The notes: generated by a model from the letters alone, not told the origin. Shown: positions 25,330 through 37,635, counted from the first letter of the stretch. The stretch is 64,000 nucleotides of DNA from Sisyra terminalis (GCA_958496175.1 OY292274.1:55314630-55378629); one strand, 5' to 3'. A program made the numbers and translations.

Positions 25330-26005
25330 TAGACTCAAAGAAGGTCAAAAAAATCGACTATTTTTTTAAATATTAAACAATAATATTATTTAAGATGGCA
25401 AAAAATAAATATTGAAAAAATTTTAGCCATTAATAATGATACTAAGAGGTTTATCATGCCAATTTTCGATTTTTCAAAAAATAATTTTTTTCTCAAATTT
25501 TTTGAACCATCTCATTAAAAGAAATAAGCGACATATATTCTCGAAGAAAAATAAATGTTCTACAAAAATGTATGGTTGTAAATTTTTTTCAAAAAACCGT
25601 TTCCTTATAATTGAACCTTTAACATTGGTCTACTTTTCCGATATGATTTGTACCATTGGAATTTTGTAACTAAACGAACGAAAAATGAACGAATTATTAT
25701 TTAAAGCAAAATTTTTATATATTCTAAAAAGGAAATCAAATGCTCTACAAAAAAGATCTCGTTGCATTTTTTGATAAATTTACTTTCTTTAAAGTTAATC
25801 AATGTCATAGTTGAATAATTAGCCTTGAATAACTTTAAGAGAAGTAAATTTGTCAAAAGTAGAGCATTTAATTTCCATCAAGAATATACGTTGTTTAATT
25901 CTTTCCGTATGATGATTTAAAGTTTTGTGAAAAAAATGAAATAAAAAATCGAAAATTGCAAAAATACACCTTTTTATACCAATATTTAAGACTCAAAATT
26001 GTATA
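25330..26005. repeat. Foldback element 2 (degraded palindrome)
   Basis: The left end TTAGACTCAAAGAAGGTC then AAAAAAATCGACTATTTTTT resembles the left end of the 13.08-kb palindrome. The centre carries inverted pieces AAATGCTCTACAAAA and AGTAGAGCATTTAATTTCC, and AAATTTACTTTCTTTAAAGTT against AACTTTAAGAGAAGTAAATTT. The arms have diverged more than in the other copies. Confidence 0.65.
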
Positions 26006-26105
26006 GTTTTTGTATAGAAATTATAAAATTTGAAGTATATAAGTCACACAGTAATTCGGTTACAATATACTTTTCGCTTCTATTATAATTCCATAAAGAA
26101 ATTCT

Positions 26106-26140
26106 ATCAAAAAAAAAAAAAAAAAAAAAAAAAAAAACAG
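26106..26140. repeat. Long A tract
   Basis: About 30 consecutive A bases. With no retroelement protein immediately upstream it may be a retroposon tail or simple slippage. Confidence 0.8.
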
Positions 26141-27300
26141 GCAACTTTATTAGATACTTAGCAAATATGGTTCATACAATTTTATAATTCGATATTGATG
26201 ATTCTATAATTTTTTTAAACAATATTTTCTCCAAAATGATATAAGGAGCAAGAGAATATACGCGAGAATCGAAGTCACTACTGTTTCAATGCTTACTTAA
26301 AACTATTCGTTTACAAATTGCTTTTTTAAAAAAATATATATAAATCAATCCCCAACAAAAGTCATTAACCATAAGAAACAAAACTTAAAAAAAATACCCG
26401 ATACTTTTAGAACCGTCAAAACGTATAATAATTATAATGCGTATAACTAATTTTTAAAACGTATACCATAATACTGCTTTTCGTTTCACTAATAACAAAT
26501 TGGTTTATTGAATCGAATCTAATGAAAAATAAATAAAAAATTAATTGAGTACTTTTAACATACCATAAATCAATAAAAGCTCAAACTACATTAACAAAAA
26601 AAAAACAACTTTCACACCACTTTCAAAGAATAACAAACAATAGTAATTACTTTATCAGTAATTAAAATACTATAGAAAACAATACAAAAACAGTAATGAA
26701 ATCATTATGGCATAATACATTATTAAATCAATCATTGTAATTTACAACTACAAAACTGTAAAATTTAATATTAAAATCAATGTAGGTATTAATTATGATT
26801 TAACAAAATATTTTAATCCTTGAAAGTTAAATTATAAAATTAAAAAAAATATCTTCCGTATTCAAAAGTTCCTACTCTTATTAATTGATTAATTGATTAT
26901 GTTTTTTCTTTAACGAAACGGAAGAATCCATTTCTTAAACAATAACCAAAAAGCAGTGGCTCTAAATTAAATTCCGGGTTTCGCATTATAAAACTTTGAC
27001 TTGACTGCGTCATTTATTTCAATTATGTAGCCTTATAGTAATACTTGAAAGTTGAATATATCAATTAAAAATAAGAATCTTTAGTTTGTTATACATAAGA
27101 AATTATTTCATTAAAAGTTTAACTGTATGTTTTTTAAATGAGGAAGTATTAAAAATATTGATGAAATCTATCTAATTTGTTTGTTTGATAATTTCACTAT
27201 AGTAACAAAACATTCATAATTTATAATTTTTTACTTTAGTAGAATCTTTCATTAAAAACAAAGAATTATATTTTATAATCATATTGTGCTCCACACTTAC
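26141..27300. other. Distal SYT14 intron 1, no gene seen
   Basis: AT-rich sequence up to the exon 1 donor at 27300. No coding segments recognised. Confidence 0.45.
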
Positions 27301-27331
27301 CATTGAGGAACTGATCTGTACCAGCAATCAT
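27301..27331 (-). CDS. Syt14: Synaptotagmin 14 coding exon 1
   Basis: ATG at 27331-27329 in the context AACAACAATG encodes MIAGTDQFLN plus one base, then the donor GTAAGTGTGG. The phase-1 end joins exactly to exon 2, which starts with two bases (TT) and continues GTETTAFLGAITG. The N-terminal stretch before the membrane helix has the length expected for SYT14. No other ATG-plus-donor of the right phase was found closer. The intron between them is about 16.9 kb. RNA-seq junction reads linking 27301 to 10407 would prove it. Confidence 0.7.
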
Positions 27332-27890
27332 TGTTGTTTCCTAATTGAGCGGAACACATTTACCAAAAACGAAAAATTGTTGAATTTTTCAATTAATATT
27401 TATATCAAAAAAGCGATTAACCGAAATATGTGTAACAAATTTTATTTGTAAGGTCAGCATTTATAAAAACACTACAATTACTTATAAATATTAAAACTTG
27501 AGGAAACTGCGTTTTTATACAGAATACATACTTAATATTTTACTATTAAATTAAATTTTTACTGTGGATTAATTTTCTCAAATTTTCCAGTTCTTTATTG
27601 TTGTGCAGTGCTGAATCGCATTGAATTCAGGGCGAATTTCGCCACTTTCACATTGTTTTAACATATTTCTAGAAAGACTGACCAAACACTGCATTTACTG
27701 TTGAAAATTCTTGTATTTAGAATTTAGCGCATGAACTGCTACTGAATTGTACTGCGCATGTGTACTGAAACAACCCCTTGCAAAAGCTTTATGCATGTGC
27801 GTGAAAGCTCGTTAAAGTGAACAATCGATTGTTGATAAGAAAGTGAGCTTTAAGTTCAAATTTGATAAATATTAAAACAATTTTATAAAA
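27332..27890. promoter_or_regulatory. Shared divergent promoter region of SYT14 and the four-TM gene
   Basis: About 560 bp separates the SYT14 start codon (minus) from the next gene's start codon (plus). It is less AT-biased than the flanks, with CG-containing words such as GGGCGAATTTCGCC and ATGTGCGTGAAAGC. No clear TATA box could be assigned to either side. The call as a bidirectional promoter rests on gene orientation. Confidence 0.5.
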
Positions 27891-28055
27891 ATGCTGGTTG
27901 ATAGATATTTTGAGCTGGTTGAGCAGGAATGGTCTGCGGTTAGTTCATCATGGAAAGGTAAATATTTAAACGATAATCAATTGTAACTTACTTTAACGTA
28001 TTAGTGGATTATTGTCTGTTTATTACTTTGGATTAAGTTAAAAAAATTAATTGAA

Positions 28056-28091
<36 letters not shown>

Positions 28092-31000
28092 CAAACTTTC
28101 TCAAACTCAAACGCTCAAACTTTCAGGGATTTTTTTTTGAAGTATTTACCACAACAATTTCGACATGGGAGCAAAAAAAAATGATAGTTCCCAAAAAAAA
28201 ACACCCTAATATATATATATATATATATATAAAATTTTGTGATAAGTAATTCAAAAAAAAATCCCTGAAAGTTTGAGCTCTTAATATTAATATTGAGTAC
28301 TCGCTCACAGCGTGTGAATATTTTCCATTTAAAATACACGTAAACTTTGATTTTTTTTTTTTTTAATTTATATAGCTCAGCGGCATTTTATGGTATCGCC
28401 TCGCTCAAAGTCGGGATTTTTTTACAATTGTATGCTCTACAAAAGTGCCTATTTTTAATAAGGAATAAAAAATCAATATTTTCTTCAATTTTGCTCAATA
28501 ACCCCTAAAATTTTATAGTAAGAGAAATTCAAGGCTCAATATCTCGAGAAATATCGATCTTTGCAATTTGGTTTTCTGAAACTTTTTTGTAGGAAATTAA
28601 ATTTCCTATAAATTTGACTTTCACATTTTTTCTGTAGGTCTTGTAATTCATGAGTAACTGAGAGAAAAACGAGAAATCTATGAAAAATCAAGGCTTAGTG
28701 ACCCGTACTACCTCGCCCGTGTAAATTACGATTTTGCCGCAATAGGCACTTTTGTAGAGCATACAATTGTAAAAAAATCCCAACTTTGAGCGAGGCGATA
28801 CCATAAAATGTCGCTGAGCTATAAAAATTTAAAAAAAAAATCAAAGTTTACGTGTATTTTAAATGGAAAATATTCACACGCTGTGAGCGAGTACTTAATA
28901 TTAATATTAAGAGCTCAAACTTTCAGGGAATTTTTTTTGAAGTATTTTCAACAAAATTTCGGCATGGGAGCAAAAAAAAAAAAAATAATAGTCCCAGAAA
29001 AAAAAACACCCTTATATATATATGATATATACTTACTTCCAGTAAATTAAATATGTAACACAGAAATTCCCTGATTATAGAGCACTGGACAATAGGAAAT
29101 TTTTAAATTAAAATAATCTTAAAGTAACGTAAAGTTTTCTACTTGAAATTGTTTTTATCAAAAGTTTAAATTCTGTGTTGTAAAAAATATTAATCTATAT
29201 AGTCAAATAGTTTTCCCCTATATGCAAGAATGTTAAGTTTAGAAAATTAAAATCATAATGATAATGCGTATTGTAATTCATATTAAATGGTATTTTAACT
29301 TTGAATTTTTATAAAACTATTAGGTATCAATTTTAACGGTTATATTGAAATGGATTTTAATACAAATAATTTAAATTTTGTAAGACGGGCTATAAAATTT
29401 TTATAATGCAAACGATGCGAACTTAGAAAGAGATTAATACTAACTTGAAAAAATTATAAACTGCAGTTGACCGTAGACTATTATGGATCTGTTGTCAGTT
29501 TTATAATATACTTTGATAATTTTTTTAATAAGTTAAGATAAGTTGAAATATTTGTTGAACATTAATTCATCATTTTAGAGAAATATAGTTTTTCTAACGC
29601 TAGAGATTTACAGAATTAAAGCCACCAAAAGACTTAGCGGTTCTACAAGAAAATGTAAAAACACTGTTTTTCAATTTACCGAATGGAATATTACCAAAAA
29701 TTAAAAATTATCACCCTTCATATATTAGAAGTAATTATGATACAAATTCGAAATATAAAAATAAGTTATACCTTGTACAATCTACATTTGCGTATAGTAT
29801 TGCGCCTATATATATTTTTTATTTTTCAGTAATTCATGTTATATTTCTTATAAGTGCAGTAATATCAGGAGCTTGTTATACCTATGTCTTTGGTACCATA
29901 CAAATTTTATTCGGAGGTAAATGTTTCCTGTTTCCGTCATTTTACCCAATCGAGAACCAACCACCCAAAGTAACTGTCAGTAACATCTCCAGAAGTGAAT
30001 CTGCGAAAAACTATTCCAAACTGATAAATAGCTCACAAATTTCCTATAACTACCTATTTTATTGTAATTTCATTGAGTTTTTCCCACTATTTTGCAGTAT
30101 TTTTGCATGCATTTTAATAGCGATGCTATTGTTGTACGGAAAAGGAGGAAATAGTATTAAAAATGGGTAAGATTATATAAAAACAAAGTGGAAAAGTACT
30201 TTATTTTGTTTTGTTTTACAGATTACGTGCACCTTGGCGGCTAATTGCTCCAGCGACTATAATAACTTTTATATTTAGTTTGATTTTGGTTATTAATACT
30301 AAATATTTTTTTGTGGGAATTTCCCGTTTCTGTGCAAATTTTACTGCTACTTATGGAAATAAGTATTGAAAAAAAATGAGTTAAAATAGATTAGAAAACA
30401 TTTTTATAAATAACAAAATATATCATTGCAGATCGAATGATTTAATATTTACAACTGTCACAAAACTATACGATTCCGGAAAAACATTAATTGATATGGA
30501 TATCAATGAACTACTGGAATTGCAAGTATTTGTTGCAAGTATTTTACTGTGTTCTTGGGTAGTAACATTTATAGTATTTTTTATAAGAGTGGTCACAATA
30601 ACAGATTTTCAATTAATCTGTATATCTGTATATTCGGAAAGAGAGGTATTTTAAAACTTTAAAATAGTTGTCCAAAAAATGTTAATAATCATTTTAAAAT
30701 TATAGAAATTTTCAGGACAAAATATGAAAGTACGTACAGATCTCATATCAAAAAATTTTTATATAATTCATAAGCTCTTTCAAGGCACTTGATCTTAAAA
30801 AAGGAAGGAAGACACCATATATGTCAATTGAAAAAGAAATGTCCAGACTATCCCTGGTAAGCTCATTTTTTAGAAATTGAAACCCAAATCTAATCTTAAG
30901 AAAATAAAAAAATCAAGATTGGATCCATCATTTTAAGTGCGGTTATTTCCCAAAGGACACAAAGGAGTTACACGATTTAATTTTATTATCATTAAATTAT

Positions 31001-32310
31001 TTTACTTTGCAATTGGATAAGTTACTTTTTGGTAACTTATATGTGGATAATACTTTGCCAAGTTTGATCATATATGAAGAACTATAATTTTTTATAAGCA
31101 TCTTGAAAAATCAATTTTAGAACATTATAAATACAAAATTATAAATGTTCTTAGAACAGTTCAAATTTGAAAACCACTATCTGTTTAATATTTCAATGCT
31201 ACTATTAGAAAGAAAAATGAAGTTTACTCATTTTTTTGTGACTTAGGAGATTTTTTTAATTAGCTACAGTATTGTACAGTAGTCCATATAAGGAACTTGA
31301 AAGTACATATTTCTTATTCGTAGGGGTTTACAAATCTTCCACTTCATTATTATGCGACTAGCTTCAACCATAGTAATCTTCATTAGTCGCAAAGTATATC
31401 TACTATACTTTATTTAAATTAAATTAATTTTCATTTGTATATAATATATATAATCAAAATATAACTGTGAAACTGCAAAGCTCTAAGTTAATTGTTATTT
31501 ATTTTAGTTCACAGGTACCTCTCCTACACGGGTTGAAGTATGTAGATGTTACTACTTTATATTTGTATTGTGTTACTTTTATCAACTTTTAAATCAATTA
31601 GGGAAAGAAATCTCAGTCATCTAAAAAAGGAAAACGCCCTCAAAAAAGTAACACTGAAATCAATGTTAATTCTTCTGCAACAAAAATTCATTATTTCTAT
31701 GTTCCTGAATCCTCATTAAAGCATAGAAAAATAATACAAGAAACTGATGAAATAAAATATGATGTGGTAAGGATTTAAAAATATAAATGTAACTGTTAAT
31801 TTTACGGTTTTGAAATATTCTTGATTTATAAGAAATGAATAAATCGCTATATATTTATAGTTATTGTGCCAAATTACTTATTTTATATACTTACTACTTT
31901 TTATATAAAATAATTGCGAGCAAAGCCGAAAAATATTTTTTTGGTAAGATTTATCATATTAACTATAATAAAATTTGCACTATCATGATTTTTTTTTTGT
32001 GAAGAGCATATTAAACTTTATTATAACTTTATTATATTATTCAATATTTTAGGACAATTGGTCGCCTACCACTATATCACCAAATATGTCCGAATTATAT
32101 TTTGAAACTTTTGTCCCGCCGCCATCTGATACAGCTCTAATTGAACGAACAGAAACAGTAGAAAATGTAAATAAATGTGCAATTATTAATCATTTCATTT
32201 TATTTATTAATTAATTACTTAATTAGGAGAGTGAAGAAGAATTGGTCGTGGTAAATCCAGACGAAGATAAACAAGATAGTGAAGGGGACAAAAGAAAACA
32301 TAAACTCTAA
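27891..32310 (+). CDS. Four-membrane-segment protein of unknown function (10 exons)
   Basis: Exons: 27891-27957, 29614-30166, 30222-30362, 30432-30645, 30706-30729, 30785-30856, 31508-31537, 31602-31766, 32053-32166, 32227-32310. All junctions are GT-AG and phases match, giving 1464 nt (487 residues). It starts MLVDRYFELVEQEWSAVSSS. Hydrophobic helices lie near residues 88-112, 153-175, 189-215 and 255-280. The loop between helices 1 and 2 has N-glycosylation sequons (NIS, NYS, NSS) and Cys (GKCFLF, YCNF). The loop between 3 and 4 has RFCANFT. This predicts cytosolic N- and C-termini. The tail of about 190 residues is Lys/Ser-rich (GKKSQSSKKGKRPQK) and ends acidic (ESEEELVVV, DEDKQDSEGD). Topology and loop cysteines recall TMEM179-type proteins, but similarity is too weak to name it. 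Confidence 0.8.
28055..28086. repeat. (TA)n microsatellite
   Basis: Uninterrupted TA repeat in intron 1 of the four-TM gene. A second one lies at about 28209-28231. Both border ends of foldback-element sequence, consistent with insertion into TA tracts. Confidence 0.85.
28105..28206 (+). repeat. Solo right end of a foldback element
   Basis: CGCTCAAACTTTCAGGG, then GAAGTATTTACCACAACAAT, GACATGGGAGC and an A-rich ending before ACACCCTAAT closely match the right terminus at about 28,915-29,012. It stands alone just upstream of the full palindrome, so it is either a solo arm or the residue of an earlier insertion. Confidence 0.7.
28229..29012. repeat. Giant palindrome / foldback element 3, inside an intron
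   Basis: The left arm (AAAATCCCTGAAAGTTTGAG, TACTCGCTCACAGCGTGTGA, AGCTCAGCGGCATTTTATGG, TCGCCTCGCTCAAAGT, TGCTCTACAAAAGTGCC) is repeated as the reverse complement in the right arm (GGCACTTTTGTAGAGCA, GAGCGAGGCGATACC, TCACACGCTGTGAGCGAGTA, CTCAAACTTTCAGGGA). The arms are about 250-300 bp and nearly identical, with a spacer of roughly 250 bp. The element sits in intron 1 of the four-TM gene in a transcribed region. The right end is CACCC followed by TTATATATA. Confidence 0.88.
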
Positions 32311-33106
32311 ATAAAACAGTTTACTGTATGAAATGTAAGAAGTAAATCTGTGAAGAAAAATAGCTCGAACAAGATTAGAAGTAGGATAGTAGACCAAAAT
32401 TTAATAAAACTTTTATTTTTACATTAAAAATGAAATTGCATTGCAGACCAGTATAGTTTGAAATTGATTTAATTATTACGAAACTATTTAGAATTATCAA
32501 TATCTGGTAAATAAATAAGAATTACCTAGTAAGTGATTCAAATATTTGGAAAACGAATTTTCCAAATATTAAATGAATGACATACGTAACACTAACTTCA
32601 GTAACGATTCTTAAATCCTGGATCAAATTAAATCGAGGCTCTATTTTCAGTTCAAAATCTTCAATTACTCAACTGAGTGGAAATTATCCCTACACGTTTG
32701 TGAAACGTTCGCAAACTGTAGGAAAACTGAAAAAGCATTGTACTATTTTAGCATAAACTTGAATGTTAAAGCTTATTTTTGCTGAATAATTGAAAAGCTT
32801 CAATTATTGTAAAGCTTAAACTATCGTCTGCATCTTCTGAAAAAAATACATTTTATGGCGAAAATCGTAATAAACAAAAAAATAAGCTAAAAATATTTTA
32901 GTTTATTAACAATCGAAATTCATTAACTATAAATTGGATAAGTGTACTGAAAGTGGGAGATATAAAATAGACTTATTTAATTTACCATTCAATTTATTAA
33001 CCATAATCTTAGTTCTAAATTTGGAATATGTCACTACATTCTACAATAAATGCTCCTATATTTACAGTTATAAAATTGATTTCTACTTAAATATATATTT
33101 ATTAAA
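32311..33106. other. 3' flanks of two convergent genes
   Basis: Holds the polyadenylation region of the four-TM gene (AATAAA at about 32,310 and 32,402) and the 3' flank of the minus-strand zinc-finger gene. A small hairpin ATATTTGGAAAACGAATTTTCC followed by AAATAT lies at about 32,540. No gene. Confidence 0.5.
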
Positions 33107-36100
33107 CTAATTGGACAAAGAAGTTGATAAGTTTAAGGCTATTTCATTCGGATGCTGAGTTCGATGATGTTTGTTTCTATCGCCTTTTTGTCGAAACTCA
33201 CGACCACAAACAGGACAAGGAAATGGTCTTTCATCGGTATGAATGCGACGATGATTGTTCAATGCATCCGCGCGGAAAAATCTTTTTCCACACATCTAAA
33301 AGACATACGAAAATTAACAAGAAATTAATGTATTTTTTTCTCATCTTACTTCACATCCGTATCTTCGATCATTGTTATGAATTAATCGGTGTTGATAATA
33401 AACAGAACCAGTCAAAAAGCATTTACCGCAAACGGCACATCGAAAAGGTCTTTCTCGAGTATGAACTTTTCTTATATGATCCTTTAAATCTGGACGAATT
33501 GTGTAACGTGCTTCACACCCTTCATGGGGGCAAGCAAACGGTTTGATTCCTTCAAAATCAAAATATTATTTAAAATTGAGATGTTTATTAAATTGAATTT
33601 TAACCTTGATGAAATCGCATATGCTGCCATAAATGGGACGTTTGGGAATAGCTACGACCACATTGATCACAAACAAATGGTTTTAAGCTTTGATGTGCTC
33701 GACAGTGTATCATTAGAGCTTTCGAGCTATGTACAACCTAAAGAAAAAAGATAAAATTACAATGGGAATTTATTCGAAAATTTCAATTAAATTATTTTTT
33801 TTTTAAATTACCTGCCCACAGTCTTTACATCCAAATTTACTACCATGTTCAGCTTGCCGATGTTCCATTAACTCATTAATGCTTCGTGCTACTTTTGCAC
33901 ACTTTTCGCACTGAAATCGAAAACCATCTTCACAAGATGATATGACTTCATTTGCCAACATTTTCGGTTTCGGTTTTCTTCCTCTCTTTACCGGAGTAAT
34001 TGGAGCAACTTGCTTTAAATTAGGATTTTCATTTTCTTTAATTTCAGCGACAATCGAGTCTTCCACTTTGATGCTTATCTCCTTATCTCCTTTTTTCTTC
34101 AAATTCCTCTTTTTCTCGGAGTTCTCATCATTTAGTTCATTTTTTTCTTTTATTTCAAATTTAGCGGTGGAAGCCTCTTCTTTATTTTTCTTCTTTTTAT
34201 CATCTTTATTTTCTTGTTCTAATTCGATAACTTTGTTTTTATTTTTCTGTCGTTCCATATTTCTGGTTCGCATACGATTTTCAGTATCCTTTTCTTTAAT
34301 TTCATCTTCTTTAACTTGCTTTTTATCCAATTTTCCGATATCTTTTTCATTTCGTTTTGCGTTGCTTCTAAGTTGTTTACGATTTAAATTATTTTTTTCT
34401 TCCTCGCTTTCAAAATTAATTGATGGCTCTGTTTCTTTGAATTTCGGAATTGGTTCTGATTTATTTAGCACTTTATTAGCAATGTCGTTTAAAAATTCAT
34501 CAATTTGCATTAATTCATTTGAACAATTATCCGATTGAACGGTGGTCATAATATTGTCATGTATTTCTTCTTCACTAAATGCATTGATTTTATCTTTAAA
34601 ATGTTTAGTATCTTCACAATCGAAGTTTTCAATCTCCATGTTATCTTCAAATTGAACAATGTCAGGATTTTCACATGAAAACATATTTTTTGGTTCCTGC
34701 ATTGCCATTGTTGTTAATTGTTCTTGAGGTCCTTTAACAAATTCTGTTATTGTTACAGTACTAAAACCATTATTAACTTCAAAACTAATTGCATTTGAAT
34801 CATTGTAAACTCCTGCATTATTAATTGTGCTATATTGATTCAAATCGAAATTATTTTTCACATTGTCGCTTAATTCATCAACATGCGAATCAAAATGTGT
34901 ATTACTATCGATATTTAAAATTTTCGTTACTTCGTTAGAATTATTTGGCATTACTGTGGTGGACATTTCTGGTTTGTTAAAAACTTTTGGGAGAAAATGT
35001 TTTAATTTATACTTATGAGCATAAAGCAACTCATGTGATTTAAAACCTTTATCACAAAATTTGCATACAATAATCTTTGGAAGACAGAATAAATTCGATT
35101 TATCATCACATTTGTGTTGCCAATGCACCAACGCGTTAGTATAACTATCGAATGATTCTTCACAAAACATGCATTGATAATTTTTATCAGTTGTATGAGA
35201 ATTTTGATGGTCTTTTAAAATATTTTTGTCCGCATAAGTTCGATTACAAAATTCGCATTGAAACAATTGTTCCACATTGATTCTTTTGAATCGACGATCC
35301 ACATTTTCTAAATTGCTAACAAATGGTTTATCATCAAAAACAGGAGCCTTAAATAAAGCATTTTCATTGGTAGAAGGCTCGTCCATACCATCGATTGCTT
35401 TTTCAAAATTTTTGTCAAAATTGTTTTGGCTTGATACAGTTTGTTCTCTAAAGGCTTGCATATTTGAACTTCTTTCCCCTAAAATTTTTATTATTTTAGA
35501 TGTGTTAAAAAGGTTTTCAAAATGTGGTTGTTTTTGTTCCGACGAAGATTGGGAAATGGATAATGGATCGATGTTTTCTTTATTTTCTTCAGGATTATTT
35601 TCGGGAGGTAGGGTTTTCTTGACTGACACAAATGAAGGATTCAAATGGTCGCAAATATGGATTAAGTTTTGGGGTTCAGTCGCAGTAATCTAAAATAGAC
35701 ATAAAGATATTTTATTTACTTGAATATTATAAGTTTGAACGGCAACCGTAAATAAATGTAGTCATTCAGTTTAAAAATTAAAATAATTTTAATTAATACT
35801 TAGATATAATTTAAATATAAAACCTTAATTTCTGGCCAGAATTGATATACAAAATCGGCTGATAGTATAGTCGAGAAGTTTCTTCTGTTCAATTGAAACT
35901 ATGCGAATGAGTAAAACATCCATTGAAAATTGAAGAAACTATAATAATAATCAACTTGCGTTTATAAATGCATTGTAATGTTTCCGCTTAGTAAATTTTT
36001 ATTATTAACAAAGTTTCTTTGACTAGAAAGTTAATTCTCTTTATCAGGCACCCATTCTAAACCTTACTAATTAGCCTTTAATAACTTTTTTAAAGTTACT

Positions 36101-37635
36101 TATAATTTTTTAATGTAAGACATAAGAATAAATTTAATGAATTTTGTTCAGAATTAATTGTAAATAAATATTAATAATGGTTTGACCAAAAGCTATGTAC
36201 AAAATAAGGAAAAATCTTTTTTAAGTCCCAATACTAATCAAACCTTGTTCAATACAAAAAATTCTTCTAATTTGAAAACTAATAATCAAAAATCAATAAT
36301 TTATATTAAAAATGATTTAGAGAGCCAAAGATCAGTAGGAAATAATAGAAGCTTTTCCTCAAAGTGCCGTTAGAAGTTTTCGCGATTAATCTGAAAAGTA
36401 TACTGTTAATCGCAATTGCCAGAATATATTTTACACATTTCCCAAACATTTCGAAAATACCTTTGGCAGTAGTTGTGGCTGAATTTCCTAGATGTGATTT
36501 ACGATTTTTGGGAATCGCCGCTTAAAATCCTCCGAATTTTTGTAAAAAATACAACCAAAGTACAGTCAAAACTATTGCCAACGATATTTTGGTAATAATT
36601 AAGATCTGTGTAAATATACTTTAGCAGCTGCGAGTAAAAATATTTTTCGAAGGGGTGACAAAACAATATTGCTGAAAAAAAGCTTTCACTACTCGTCCTG
36701 CGAGATAACCATAGTTCTTCCCTTTCATTTTCTTAGGATATTTTATAATTTTAACAATCTATTTAAACTTTTGATAGTTAAAAGATTAAACTAACTGTAT
36801 AGATAAGGAATAGTTACATTATACATTTTTTAATTACCAGTTTACAATTGCAACATTGCCAGACCGTTAAATCAGTGCGATAAAAACGTTTGGATTCTTT
36901 GGTAGATAATCTGCAATGGCTTTCAATATGAGTATTTAATCTTGATTCTAGCACAAATCCTTTGCCACAATTTTGGCACGTATATGGTTTAGTATCACCA
37001 TGCGAAAGACGATGTCGATCCAAATTATGATCGGTCATAAACGATTTATGGCAAATATCGCACTCATATCGTGTTTTAGGTTTTTCTATATTTCTTTTAG
37101 GCAATTCACTTTTAAGTGTAACTCTGGAAGCATTAAATTCACATTGATGACGTTGATATTGATATTTTGTTGGAAATGATGCTTCACAATTTTGGCAAAC
37201 AACTGCTGGTTCGGCAATCGAAACTTGCTGCATATAAGTTTTTTTTGGTTTATCTTTAATTCGTGGAATGTTAATAGGGGCTTCTTGAATTTGCTCCACT
37301 AATATATTATCCTGAAGCACAACTTGGTGGAGAGGATTCAGCGAAGGAACACATGTGGAAAAGTTTAACGGATTTAAATCCTCGATCCCTCCAATTTTTA
37401 TAACTGTAATCGTGGCCGGTTTATTCTCATAATTTGGTAATTTAATATCCAATTTGGAGTCGGTGTCGATAACGTATCCCCACTGCATTTGGGATTCATC
37501 AACTTTTATTTCTTGAGCAGACATTAGAGCTTGAGACAACAATTGGTTTTGAACATCATTTTCAATTTGTATTTCTTGCAATTCGCTATTATCTTCCATA
37601 TTGTGGACTTTGAGAAATATTTCGTTTTGATCCAT
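33107..37635 (-). CDS. Multi-C2H2 zinc-finger protein with AT-hook (5 exons, 1065 residues)
   Basis: Exons: 37635-36838, 35689-33812, 33737-33605, 33549-33350, 33295-33107; 3198 nt with matching phases. ATG is in ACAATGGATCAA. The N-terminal third is acidic with no ZAD or BTB domain seen. It is followed by [18 protein letters not shown]11-HRLSH and [11 protein letters not shown]11-HIESH. A C-C-H-C-like unit (WQCCNCK..., LIHIC) spans the exon 1/2 junction. Exon 2 adds [20 protein letters not shown] and VCKFCDKGF, then a long Lys/Glu/Asn-rich disordered region and an AT-hook (KRGRKPKPK). The C-terminal array has seven fingers in succession, from FQCEKCAK and FGCKDCGQV to [11 protein letters not shown]13-H, with one long-spaced finger ([11 protein letters not shown]). 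It is likely a sequence-specific nuclear DNA-binding regulator. I do not recognise the orthologue. Confidence 0.9.
35690..36837 (-). other. Intron 1 of the zinc-finger gene
   Basis: A 1.15-kb AT-rich intron with donor GTAATTAAAA at 36837 and acceptor TATTTTAG at 35690. The joined frame runs KL then ITATEPQNL. No other feature seen; a plus-strand 63-codon frame at 36182-36373 is not supported. Confidence 0.6.

Noticed and set aside
28808..29050. 80-codon frame in the 28-kb palindrome
   Set aside because: Lies in a foldback arm; the other arm and the sister copies do not keep the frame.
33942..34538. 198-codon plus-strand frame rich in Phe and Ser
   Set aside because: Complement of the Lys/Glu-rich disordered part of the zinc-finger protein; composition explains the open frame.
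35277..35693. 138-codon plus-strand frame
   Set aside because: Antisense to exon 2 of the zinc-finger gene, no family features.
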